Position numbers and translations under genes: made by a program. From Lytechinus pictus (Eukaryota > Echinodermata > Echinoidea > Temnopleuroida > Toxopneustidae), in NCBI RefSeq assembly GCF_037042905.1, contig NC_087251.1, positions 44,703,373-44,767,372 on the forward strand: a stretch of 64,000 bases of DNA, read 5' to 3'. Below the pieces are notes generated by a model. That model saw nothing but the letters and a program-made list of their open reading frames with translations, did not search any database and was not told the DNA's origin. Positions 37,401 to 46,059 of this stretch are shown here, one piece after another. The stretch's first letter is position 1. Each line of letters starts with the position of its first letter.

Positions 37401-40400
37401 AGATAGACCAAACACAGCACAAAATGGAAACCATGGCTCGGATCAAGAAATCGGGGTAGATAAAAATTGGGATGGAGTGACGAGCTCACAAAGTTCATTG
37501 GCACAAAGTGGATTGCATCAGCACAAGACAAGCAGCTTTTGTACCATTTTGAGGAGGCCTTCACCTTGCAGTGGGCTGAACATGACTGATGTGATGATGA
37601 TGATGATTATGATAATGATGATGACGACGACGATAATGATTCATTAATCAAAATACATATTCCCCAAATTTCATTTTTGAAGGGAAAGAGTGAAAGAACA
37701 GATTGCTCGGGACAGAGCGGATAGAGCAGCTCGAGGGAGTAAGAAACAGGAAGGGGTTCCCCCCGCTCAGCCTCCTGCTGCGGCTCCAGCTCCGGCTCCA
37801 GGTTCCTCCGCACCCAAGAAGGAGTACGATACATCTAGGTTACAAGTGAGTCCATTCTTGCTAGCAACAATAACCAAAAGTTCATGGATGTAGCGCTCGG
37901 CACAAACATGCCATTAAAGGACAAGTCCACCCCAACAAAATGTTGATTTGAATAAAAAGAGAAAAATCCAACAAGCATAACACTGAAAAATTCATCAAAA
38001 TCGGATGTAAAATAAGAAAGTTATGACTTTTTAAAAGTTTTGCTTAAATTCACAAAACATCCTATATGCACATCCTGGTCGGTATGCAAATGAGGAGACT
38101 GATGATGTCATCCACTCACAATTTCTTTTGTATTTTATTGTATGAAATATGGCATATTCTAATTTTCTCATTGTCAAGTAAAGCAACGATTAATTCCTCT
38201 CTGAACATGTGGAATTAGCATTGTTTAATACTATAAGGTTCAGCCAAGCTGGTCCTTATTGACAAATCTGTAAAAAATGAAATATCGTATAATTCAAACA
38301 ATAAAAAACAAGAAATAGTGAGTGAGGGACATCATCGACCGTCTATTTGCATGTCACTGAGTTGTGCATATTTTGTGAAAAATAAGTGAAACTTCAAAAT
38401 ATCATAACTTTCTTATTTTACATCCGAATTTGATGAACTTTTCAGCGTTTGATTTTTCTCTATTCAAATCAACAATTTTCTGGGGTGGACTGCACTCAAC
38501 TAGAACATCTACTTCTTGTTCTGTGATGAACGTTCCAACAGCTCCCGATCTACTCCTACTGTAGCTAGTCTAGTCGCATTTGTTTTTGCACCGCTTTCTA
38601 AATCTCTTCTGACAGTTTAAGGAGGAATCATCGTAAAACTTGCTACTTGTGTTATTGGTCTTGCTGTATACTATTCTTATCTTCAAGCTCCCGGAAGTTA
38701 CTGGGTCACACAAGTATTAAAACAGTGTTAGTCTACGTTTAGGATCATTTGTTTTTTGTTGATACGAAGAATTGTTTACATAAGTGCTTTGAGCATAATG
38801 TGCAAACACAGACCTTTGGTCTTCACACAGTGCATATTGCAGAGTCTGATGTGGGGAGACTAGTGATTCATTTGCGTACTACCGTAAGATAGAGTTTGGA
38901 GTCTAGTCTCAACCCTAGACATGAAATATGAAAAACGATAATGTACGAAAACAATCATTAATGCGGAAAGAAAGAACACCTAACAGCCCATGCGAAAGAA
39001 ATGAACACATTTACTTATTTGGTTATTTCATTTTAGCAGGGGGCCCCCAATATACAGAGTGAGGGTTTTGCATTTTAATGATTTCCTCTGATAATGAATT
39101 CTAATTAACAGTTCAATATAAAAAAAAAAGAAAATTGTGAAACATATGACTGCGTACAGTTTTTAATCAATCTGCCATCGACTGATTTGCATATATCTAT
39201 TACAGATTCGTCAAACCAATGGGAGTGCTATCACCCAGTCCTTTGGTGCAATGGAACCTCTGGCTGCCGTCCGTGTGTACATTGAACTGAACAGGACAGA
39301 CGGACAGACAGGTGCCTTCTCTCTCATGACCCCGTTCCCTAGGAAAATCTTCACGTTAGAAGACATGGAAAAACCTCTCAAGGAATTAGGTGAGTGGTGA
39401 TTAAAATACTACCGATTACTGATTTGACATATCAATATCCGCAAGCTGCAGTATGTAAAGTTCAAAGTTTGTTCCCACGTTTCCATGAAAGCACCAAAGT
39501 AACCCAGTGCCAGGTATACTTTATGGGGCATTTGAGATTTTCATGACAATCAATTGCTTTTCAGCCAGTAAATTTTCAGAATTATATAATAATCACGAAC
39601 AAAGACTTCCTTCGCGCACTTTACCCACACACTTCTTCAGGAGTGTGAGAGTTTACTGTAAAAAAATTGATTAAATTAGATTTTTATAAAATTAAGTATT
39701 TATTGACCACATTGCCCGACTGTCAGTAATGTTTTTTAATGTGTTGGAAGTAGTATGTAAAGCTGTATGTCAGAAAGAGAGTGTGAGTGGATGGGTGAAT
39801 ATGTGCGTTTACAGTGAAACCAGTCCTGTCTATAAGAACCACTCAAGGGAGGCAAGGAAGATGGCCTTTATGGACGGGTTATCGTAATACATGTTGCAAT
39901 GGTGAATTGTATTCAAGGAAATCCAATTTGTGGTGTATATACATGTAGACTGGTGGTCATGTGACTTCTCTAGCCAATCAGAGACATGTACCCTGCAAGG
40001 CCCTTTGCATATGCCACCTTGACAGAGTATATATATATATATAGCCTGCTTTTACAACTTATGCTATTCTCCTGAAGACGACAAGAACACACTTGTCGAA
40101 ACGTCGACTTTGGCTGGTCCTTTCAGATTACATGGTGTACCGTGAAATCAGTACACTATTCAGATGGGAATTCGATACCCGTTGGTTGCTAAAGCAAGTT
40201 CGAATGTATATACAGTGTAAAACATATGCATTCATGGATGAATATCAGTGGGTCAGATAGAACATATAATGTGGGATGAATGCTGGAAATCACTTTGATT
40301 TGGCCAGTGGAGGGGGTGTGTTTTGTTCATATTCCCATGTCAAGCTTCAAAAGTATTGTTTATTTTCTTGAAATTGATAACTTTGAGGACCGTATATATG

Positions 40401-40620
40401 TAATTACTGTCACTAAAACCTCTGTTCAGACTTTGACAATAATTTTGTCATATTGTTGATATTCTTGAAATTAATTATTTTGAGTACATGCAGTTATTGT
40501 CACCTGATCCATTGCTCAGACCTCAAAAATAATTTTGTCATTATTTCTCTCTCTTTCTTTTTCTCCTTCTGCATAGGTTTAGTACCATCGGCTGTGCTAA
40601 CTATTACCAGCCCGCAATGA
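22861..40620 (+). CDS. UBXN1: UBX domain-containing protein 1 (UBXN1/SAKS1), 11 coding exons
   Basis: Coding exons: 22861-22913, 27061-27114, 27519-27607, 31784-31865, 32665-32701, 34331-34425, 35142-35261, 36875-36946, 37683-37845, 39206-39389, 40577-40620; total 993 nt, 330 aa. All introns are GT-AG and phases agree. An in-frame TGA at 22804 upstream fixes the start. Domains: UBA at 1-40 with the MGF loop at residues 11-13; C2H2-like finger with Cys91, Cys94, His107, His113; charged coiled coil about 125-215; Pro/Ala linker about 222-240; UBX domain about 243-330 with the p97-contact FPR loop at 299-301 and the ending GLVPSAVLTITSPQ. Family knowledge: UBXN1 is a cytosolic p97/VCP adaptor that binds ubiquitin chains through UBA and p97 through UBX, acting in proteasomal and ERAD control. 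The finger is absent from human UBXN1 as I recall it. Introns carry many repeats but the exons are intact. Convergent with FIBP. Confidence 0.96.
23109..24039. mobile_element. 931-bp element with perfect 16-bp TIRs flanked by TTAA
   Basis: GGACGTTCCACAGTTA at 23109-23124 and its exact reverse complement at 24024-24039 are each bordered by TTAA (23105-23108, 24040-24043). TTAA duplications suggest the piggyBac or Kolobok groups. The inside has no transposase; it repeats the phrase TTTGGTGAA.ATGACATGGA twice. In UBXN1 intron 1. Confidence 0.75.
24095..24590. repeat. Purine-rich GAAAG low-complexity tract
   Basis: Almost 500 bases of A/G-rich sequence with GAAAGAAAGAAAGAAAGAAA near 24520-24550. 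UBXN1 intron 1. Possible triplex-forming DNA; not a gene. Confidence 0.9.
24591..27060. other. UBXN1 intron 1, right part
   Basis: Apart from the GGGGGCTAC-type repeat patches (25310-25400, 26485-26600) and a (GT)n run near 25514-25530, nothing is recognised before exon 2. Confidence 0.5.
26485..26523. repeat. GC-rich perfect hairpin
   Basis: TTTCGGGGGCGACAT and ATGTCGCCCCCGAAA form a perfect 15-bp stem with a 9-base loop. It is part of a decayed repeat with GGGGGC(T/G)AC words at 25310-25400 and 26485-26600 in UBXN1 intron 1. Confidence 0.75.
27770..28450. repeat. (TAG)n/(GTA)n trinucleotide tracts
   Basis: Long AGT/TAG runs at about 27770-28035 and 28215-28450, separated by a SINE fragment. 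Poly-Val or poly-Ser frames in these tracts are artefacts. UBXN1 intron 3. Confidence 0.95.
28075..28205 (-). mobile_element. tRNA-derived SINE fragment
   Basis: Minus strand: GAGGTTCGAGCCCTGG (B box) near 28128-28145, followed by GGGATGGTGACATTAAAGG and TCGGTCCCAGACGTAAA. It lies between two trinucleotide repeat tracts in UBXN1 intron 3. Confidence 0.65.
29170..29232. repeat. Hairpin around CCATTGCACG
   Basis: AGGCTGTGTTCAACCCATTG at the left pairs with CAATGGATTGAACAGAGCCT at the right, arms about 26 bases. In UBXN1 intron 3. Confidence 0.7.
29445..29515 (-). mobile_element. tRNA-like SINE head or tRNA pseudogene
   Basis: Minus strand: GTGGTTGAATGGATAAAGCA (A box), CCTGCCTTAAGTGAGGG, CCTGGTTCAAAACCC (B box). 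Acceptor-stem pairing is not evident, so I call a SINE or pseudogene rather than a functional tRNA. Confidence 0.6.
30478..31590. repeat. Decayed ~180-bp tandem repeat with AGGTCA words, block 1
   Basis: Units hold a phrase like AAGGTCAAAGGTCATTTGAG, then TCAACAAACTTGG and a less conserved AT-rich stretch. A perfect AGGTCAAAGGTCA occurs at 31550-31562. CAGGTGAGACTTCCAGAGGC at 30665 also appears (as CAGGCGAGACTGCCAGAGGC) next to block 2, so both blocks belong to one family. UBXN1 intron 3. Confidence 0.7.
31875..32320. repeat. TTGGTCTA-rich repeat, copy 2, split by a SINE
   Basis: The left part 31875-31975 (GCCACTTGATCTA, TTGTCTAC, TTTGGTCTAATCC) and right part 32222-32320 (CAGTGAGGCTATACC, TTGGTGTAATGCC) together follow copy 1, with about 240 bases of SINE sequence between. 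In UBXN1 intron 4. Confidence 0.7.
31980..32220 (-). mobile_element. tRNA-derived SINE
   Basis: Reading the minus strand from 32220: TGGCTCGATTGGTAAAGC (A box), CGCCTCACAACCGGGAGG, then GGTCAAGCCCCGG (B box), followed by a non-tRNA body. Inserted into the TTGGTCTA repeat. Confidence 0.8.
33222..34000. repeat. ~180-bp tandem repeat with AGGTCA words, block 2
   Basis: About three better preserved units: AAGGTCAAAGGTCA, GGGTCA.CAAACTTTGG, TGTTGGGGGTATTTGT, ATAACTTTAAAA, TTTATGGATCTAGTTCATGA. Perfect AGGTCAAAGGTCA at 33324-33336 and 33649-33661. The block ends with CAGGCGAGACTGCCAGAGGC near 33967. UBXN1 intron 5. Confidence 0.8.
34426..36874. other. UBXN1 introns 6 and 7
   Basis: Intron 6 ends with a T-run pyrimidine tract (35095-35120) before exon 7. 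Intron 7 (35262-36874) holds unrecognised, locally GC-richer sequence at 35330-35500 and 36000-36200; no domain or named repeat seen. Confidence 0.45.
37165..37660 (+). mobile_element. 5'-truncated non-LTR retrotransposon, 3' end (RTE-like)
   Basis: Conceptual translation in two frames gives a typical endonuclease/reverse transcriptase C-terminus: TYGSETWSVTKKMEQK at about 37180-37230, then after a frameshift MERKMLRIS, TRVIDIIKAIKSIKWRWAGH and LARSHDDR, later GWSDELTKF and ALQWAEHD-type residues near 37560-37590. It is followed by a TGATGA-type simple tail (37590-37640), as RTE-clade elements often have. The frame is broken by frameshifts and stops, so this is a dead remnant. It lies in UBXN1 intron 8 in the same orientation as the gene, only tens of bases before exon 9. 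Clade assignment is from motif memory. Confidence 0.8.
37914..38492. mobile_element. Foldback element family A, copy 2 (full length)
   Basis: Same ends and interior as 9333-9938 (GGACAAGTCCACCCCAACAA; TCATCAAAATCGGATGT; TGCAAATGAGGAGACTGATG; GGGGTGGACTG). Sits in UBXN1 intron 9, same orientation as copy 1. Confidence 0.85.
38790..38935. repeat. Interspersed repeat with CACAGACC/CTAGACATG, copy 1
   Basis: CACAGACCTTTGGT, CACAGTGCATATTGCAGAGT, GGGGAGACTAG and GGAGTCTAGTCTCAACCCTA match the copy at 43521-43690 in order. UBXN1 intron 9. Confidence 0.6.
39390..40576. other. UBXN1 intron 10
   Basis: 39810-40140 looks like an interspersed repeat (GTGAAACCAGTCCTGTCTAT; CTGAAGACGACAAG...). An (AT)n tract is at 40029-40042. 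No coding signal. Confidence 0.45.
40071..40108 (+). other. CTGAAGA...GAAACG motif, hammerhead-like fragment
   Basis: CTGAAGA, then a 6-7 bp hairpin (CGACAAG / CTTGTCG), then AAACGTCG. The order resembles the CUGANGA-stem II-GAAA core of hammerhead ribozymes that sit at the ends of some Penelope-like elements. Stem III and stem I are not convincing here, so this is a family marker at most. UBXN1 intron 10. Confidence 0.3.
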
Positions 40621-41367
40621 TGTGATCCATCTTTATATCAAACTCTTCTATATCAACGATACCAGGGTTAGGTGCAAACTGTGATGTTATCTGGGCAGGA
40701 CCGAGTCTTGTGTATTCCAGTCTGATTTGATTGATATGGCAATATTATAGCCACATTGCTATGTGGATGTGGTCCATAGTGGCTGGCCCGGAGACTGTTT
40801 GGAATTAAGCATAATTTCAGTGATTTTCACTGACAAAGTTGCTCTGAACCAATAAGATGCATGGATTTCAGAAGCTTATAACGATTCTCAATGAAAATCA
40901 TTGACTATTCGTTTCCATGAAAAGCTCCCCTGGTCTTTATAAAAAGTATCGAGGAATAGTTGTATGAAGCTGTTCGTACAGAAATGGATGACTGGAATTC
41001 TGAAGGAGAGATGACATCCCGATTTAGTTTTACTGCAGTTTCTAGTAACCCCAATTGAATTGCCCCCCCCCCCCCCCAATATTTTTTCATTGACTTTTTT
41101 TTATTCTACAGAGTTTGTATTTCAACTCAAGCTACTTTCAAGTACAAGTGAATGAAAATTCTCTTTGGCTTACCATATTCAACTTTACAGTTTTGTGAAA
41201 CCTTTCCCAGTTCAGTTATTAGTGACTAGAGAAGTGTAAAGGCTTTGATGGATGCACACAGAATGCCTTTCAGAAAAGGTAATACCTTTCATTGATCACG
41301 CAGTAATGACAAAGAGTCAGCAATGTTCGTAATGCCACCCCGAGGTTTTGTATTTATTTTGGCTACT

Positions 41368-41373
41368 AATAAA
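41368..41373 (+). terminator. Candidate poly(A) signal for UBXN1
   Basis: AATAAA about 750 bases after the UBXN1 stop codon. Other AATAAA words further on (for example near 45071) would give longer 3' UTRs. Confidence 0.4.
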
Positions 41374-41437
41374 TGGCCTAATTCTCAGAGCATCTAGCAC
41401 CAAGATTACTCAACCTACAGAAGCTTTGAAGTGCCAT

Positions 41438-42189
41438 CGACTTGTTGAGATGGCAAGATGATCTATCTCGCCAGGTCGACATAACGTTATTATGTCAACA
41501 TTGCGAGATACGTCATCTCACCAAGTCGACTTACAAAAAGTTTGATGTCAACATGGCGAGATACATTATCTCACTGAGTTGACATGAAAAGTTGTAGGTC
41601 AACATTGCGAGATACGTTATCTCGCTCTGTTGACATGTAAAAAGTAAAACGCAGATTTGATTTTACATCCACAGTGTGCCAACTCGCAGAGTCGCCTTAC
41701 GAAAAAGTTGTATGTCAAGTTGACAAATGAAATATGATATCTCGCCAATTCAACTTAGGAAAAGTAGTATGTCAACATGGTGAAATACGTTATCTCGCCA
41801 AGTTGACATAATACACATGGCGAGATACATTATCTTGCCAAGTTGACAAACTACTTTTCGCATGTCAACGTGGTGAGATACATTGTCTCGCCATATTGAC
41901 ATCAAGAATTTGGATGCCAACATGGCCAGATGCGTCATTTCTCCATGTTGACATATAAAAAGTAACTGGAGAAATTTGATTTTTTTTTTTATCAACAGCA
42001 TGCACACACCACATCCAGTTGGAAGCGAATCCAGGCCATGGCGTGACTGGCTAAAGATCAACGTCCATGTGCACGCGCTGTGAAATATATTATTAAATCT
42101 CGCAACTTTCTTTTTATCTCACCATGTTGACATACCTCTTCTTGTTTGTCGACTTGGCAAGATAAATTATCTCGCCATCTCAACAAGTC
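41438..42189. mobile_element. Foldback element made of CGAGATA..TATCTCG palindromes
   Basis: The ends are inverted: CGACTTGTTGAGATGGCAAG at the left, CTCGCCATCTCAACAAGTC at the right. Between them about a dozen copies of GTTGACAT and CGAGATACGTTATCTCG-like palindromes alternate every 50-70 bases. It lies just downstream of UBXN1. Confidence 0.8.
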
Positions 42190-42642
42190 AAGACTAAGTG
42201 GTGTTGGAATAAATGGTTAGAAGATGAACTGGTTAAGATGAATTCGGAGAGACCATATTGAATGATTTCATACGATATGAAGTCGATTTGAACCGTTCAT
42301 GAAAAATCACACATGCACATTTGATGAATTTCGCCAAATATTCATTAGTGTTTTTCTCATAATTGTGCTTTGATTAAAACCAGCATTATATCGGTTAATT
42401 TCTCCATATGTTCTGATATTTTGGTTTTCAGTAATTTTAGAAAGACCGGAGGTTGAGGGACGAATCGCTGATTTTATCAGCAATGCAAGTTGCATTTAAG
42501 ACACATGTTCCAATGATACTCTAAGTCAAATTCCTTTAGAAATTTGTTCAAAGTAAGATCTTGTCCATCTTTTTTTAAATAAATAGCTTGAGATGCAATG
42601 AATAACCTGTCAGTCTCCTTGATTGCTGTGGGATTGTGGTCT

Positions 42643-42912
42643 GGGCCCTTTTTTACAAAGAGTTACGATTGATTTAATCAATCTCAACTATGGAAATCCA
42701 TCAATTCCATAACTTTTTTCTACAGGAAGTATGCCTAATCTTCTTAGTAAACGCAGAGAATCACACTGAATCTTCAAGAGAATGATGAATGTATGAATAT
42801 ACATTATATCTAGAAATTTTTTTTAACAAAATCGCTTTGTAGATGTTGACGTTGCTGGCCGTCCATAGTTGTGATTGATCGGATCAATCGCAGCTCTTTG
42901 TAAGATGGGCCC
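42643..42912. mobile_element. Foldback element family C, copy 1
   Basis: GGGCCC at both ends; ACAAAGAGTTACGATTGAT near the left is inverted at the right (ATCAATCGCAGCTCTTTGTA). The inner part has GAAATCCATCAATTCCATAA and GATGTTGACGTTGCTGGCC. Confidence 0.8.
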
Positions 42913-43520
42913 GTGGTTGTCTGTTGTTGCTTCTAGCATTCAAAACATTTTTGTGTGAGGGGCACTTAGAGAAAACTGCAAATCATATTCCTGCCTTTGT
43001 CTTGTTTTGCAATTTCTGAGTAGGTGTCACTTATCCCTATCCTTAGCAACAACTATTTTATTATATTGAATCAGTTTTGGTCATTCAAAAGAAATAGAAA
43101 ATCCCAGCACCATTGCATATAATGTTGTAGCCAGCTGTATATGTACATCATGGTACAAGATGTTTGTGCCTGACAACAGTGTATTGAGGCAACAAAGTTG
43201 CTAAAAACATGTCTTGTTTTCGTATTGTATAAGCAACTGTACAAAAGAGAAAATTGCTTCATTTGTGTAATAAAATTTAGAACTAAGAATATAAATACTG
43301 CAGTTAGGATGATGTTTGTTTGTGAAATGTTACATGAGGAATGTTAATTCATTGCGAGTCGAGTAAGCCAGAGAAAGATCAATGTTTTTCCCCCTGGAAA
43401 CCCACTGCATACTATGTACCATGCATTACCCCATATTCACTAAAAGTAGTTGTGTTTCTACCGAGATCAAAAATGTGAGGTGATGCGGTATCATGCAAGG
43501 TGTCCCGTAAGGTCACGAAG

Positions 43521-43690
43521 TAGTCTGCAGGCACAGACCCTTGGTTTTTGCAATTTGCACAGTGCATAATTCAGAGTCTGAAGTTGTGAGACTAGATTCA
43601 TTATGTACTGTGGCTGACTCTAACTTACTTGACACAGACAGAGCCTTTGGTGTCTAGTCTTCACTCTAGACATGGTATAATTGGTTACAG
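43521..43690. repeat. Interspersed repeat with CACAGACC/CTAGACATG, copy 2
   Basis: GTCTGCAGGCACAGACCC, CACAGTGCATAATTCAGAGT, GTGAGACTAG and GTGTCTAGTCTTCACTCTAG parallel copy 1. A short piece (AGTCTGCAGGCACAGACCC) is also at 16050-16069. Confidence 0.6.
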
Positions 43691-44142
43691 TGTCAAATAG
43701 GAGTCTGTGATCGCAGACTAGTCACTTGTACAACTTTATGGTACAGTTGCATTTTGCTGCATGGTCTGTAACGTCTAACAATCTTGCTAACTATCGCATT
43801 GCATTGTTTACAAGTTAACGGTGAATGAAGCCATGCAAGTCAGGGTGGCGAGTTACGGGCATCTCTGATCGAGTGTTCTAAATGGCATCAATTAAAGTAA
43901 GTTAAAAACAATGGGGTAAGAGGGTCCAGAGAGAGAGAGTTGGAGGGGGAAGGAGAGACGAGATAAAAACAAATGCCAAGATGTTGACTTGAAATACTGC
44001 GCTTTCAATTTAATCAGAAGAGCACATTCCATACTTGAATACAATATGGTTCTATGAACAATTTGCAAAACAATACAATGTACATGAGCATAGAAATGGG
44101 TAACAAAATTGTTTTGGGGGACTTCACACCATCTAATCTACA

Positions 44143-44302
44143 GGGGCCCGTTTCATAAAGGACTTGCAACTGTTGTAACTTTGCCATAATGGCAACTACC
44201 ATGGTAACAGGGCTCAGCAGCCAATCAGAATCAAGGTTTCCATGGTAGTTGCCATAATGGCAAAGTTACAACAGTTGCAAGTCCTTTATGAAACGGGGCC
44301 CC
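44143..44302. mobile_element. 160-bp near-perfect palindrome (foldback MITE)
   Basis: Arms of about 66 bases (CGTTTCATAAAGGACTTGCA, TGTTGTAACTTTGCC, ATAATGGCAACTACCATGG) are inverted with only one or two differences around a short spacer containing CAGCAGCCAATCAGAATC. Lies between UBXN1 and FIBP. Confidence 0.9.
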
Positions 44303-46059
44303 AGATCTATACTGTAGTACGACATACAGTACTTCATGGAAAGTCATTGTTATAACCTATATTTCTGTGTGTTTGAATAGACTCACTTGTCTGTGATCAC
44401 AGAAACTTTCCATCTTCTTCCATCACTGTACATTTAGCACCATTCCCATCCCTGCCGGCTCCCATAACCTTCCACTGAAAATACAGTGCTAACTAATAAA
44501 GCCTCGCCTGAACGTTGCTTTGTCACACAGACTGCTTAGAACATCCTCAGCTGCTAGCAGTCAAGTGATAATTGCTGAAATCAAGTTATAGAACTTCTAC
44601 ATCAGACAAAGCATATTATGGAATTGTCTCTTTTTTGTTTTATTTTAAATAATGCCATTCAGAAATCGACAGTCAATTCCATAAAATTAACTTTTGTCAA
44701 TGTCCAGCCCCATTTTTTTTTTCATTTTCCTTTACGAACTGCTCAAGCCATGATAAATTAGCGCATAAGAACCTTTCATATTAACCACAAGACAGACAAA
44801 TTATTTCAGAAAGGTCGCAAATATAGGGGGTCAGGGGTACATACTTCATGGAAATGCCCAAATTATGTTCAAATGTTCTCTGAGAACATGACATCAAAAT
44901 ATATTTACATGGACTAAACCATAACTTACGATGGTTTTGAGAATATGATACATCGACAAGATTAACAAATATTGCACTATTCATAAATTTTCTCTGAATG
45001 AACACGTGTTAGGACAATCACATCTCTGTTAGTAAAGTTGCATGACTCATGTTTTTGTTTCTGTACTTTTCAATAAAGTACGTTTCAATTTTATCATTAC
45101 TAATAATACTATACAAATATCATTTCGGTTTGAAAAAATACTGTGTGATATCACCACTTACGATAAGCTTTTATAGAGCAATCAGCAACTGACCTCTTCA
45201 AGTAGAAAAACCTTCAACCTTAAGGCTCTTTGGTAAATTGAACTGAATATGCACTCATGTTTGATATGGAACTGTATGAATATTCAGTCACAAAAGTGCT
45301 TAAAGATAAAGCGGAGTCAATCGTACCACTACTCAAAAGAGAAAGATAGTTTAAAACTAAAAGGCCAGGGGGGGCCTCCATGTTTTGTTCAACAAATCTG
45401 CTGTGCGAATTTATTTGACCTTATTTGAATTTAATTTCAAGTCTTGCCCAACATTTGAGTTTGAATTTGCGACACTAGCAGTCTACCTCGCTTTCCACTA
45501 AGCCCAATTCAATGCATCTTCTATCATCAACCCTGACGTAAAATAAATTGTCAACATCCCCCTTTAGAAAGAAGGTCCCAAAAGTAGAGATTCCACCATA
45601 TAAAGGAAACACCCAGTGTATTGTCCATGTTAACATCCTCAACACTGAATGATTCAATCCACTTTGCACCAAGCAATTCGTAATACTTGATAATAAGGGG
45701 ATTTAAGCTCTCAAAATTGAGATGCAAGGTCACGTATGACCACATGAAACATCGGAAAAACCTTGTCCACCAATCCAAGGTCTTGTTTCCGCATACTCGT
45801 ATCAGTCTGGATTTTACGTTCAACATTGTACCTGCACACCTCCATGGGTTCGCTTTCATACAGTATTTCTAAGTAGTTTCTAGAGATATGAGAACTAAAA
45901 ACTGCATGACTCATTGTAAAGAGCTCTTCCAACAATCCTAGGTCTTGTTTCCGCATATCAGTCTGGATATGCTTATAAGCACACCTCACGGGTTTGCTAT
46001 ATATATATATATAGTATTTCTCAGAAGTCTCTTGCACACAAAGTGTCTTTGAGCAGCAA
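44303..46059. other. Convergent UBXN1-FIBP intergenic, right part
   Basis: Probably includes the FIBP 3' UTR. CCAAGGTCTTGTTTCCGCAT near 45776 and CTAGGTCTTGTTTCCGCAT near 45937 indicate a diverged tandem pair of about 160 bp (each followed by ATCAGTCTGGAT). No further gene. Confidence 0.5.
45410..45415 (-). terminator. Candidate poly(A) signal for FIBP
   Basis: TTTATT on plus (AATAAA on minus) about 650 bases after the FIBP stop codon. Confidence 0.35.
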
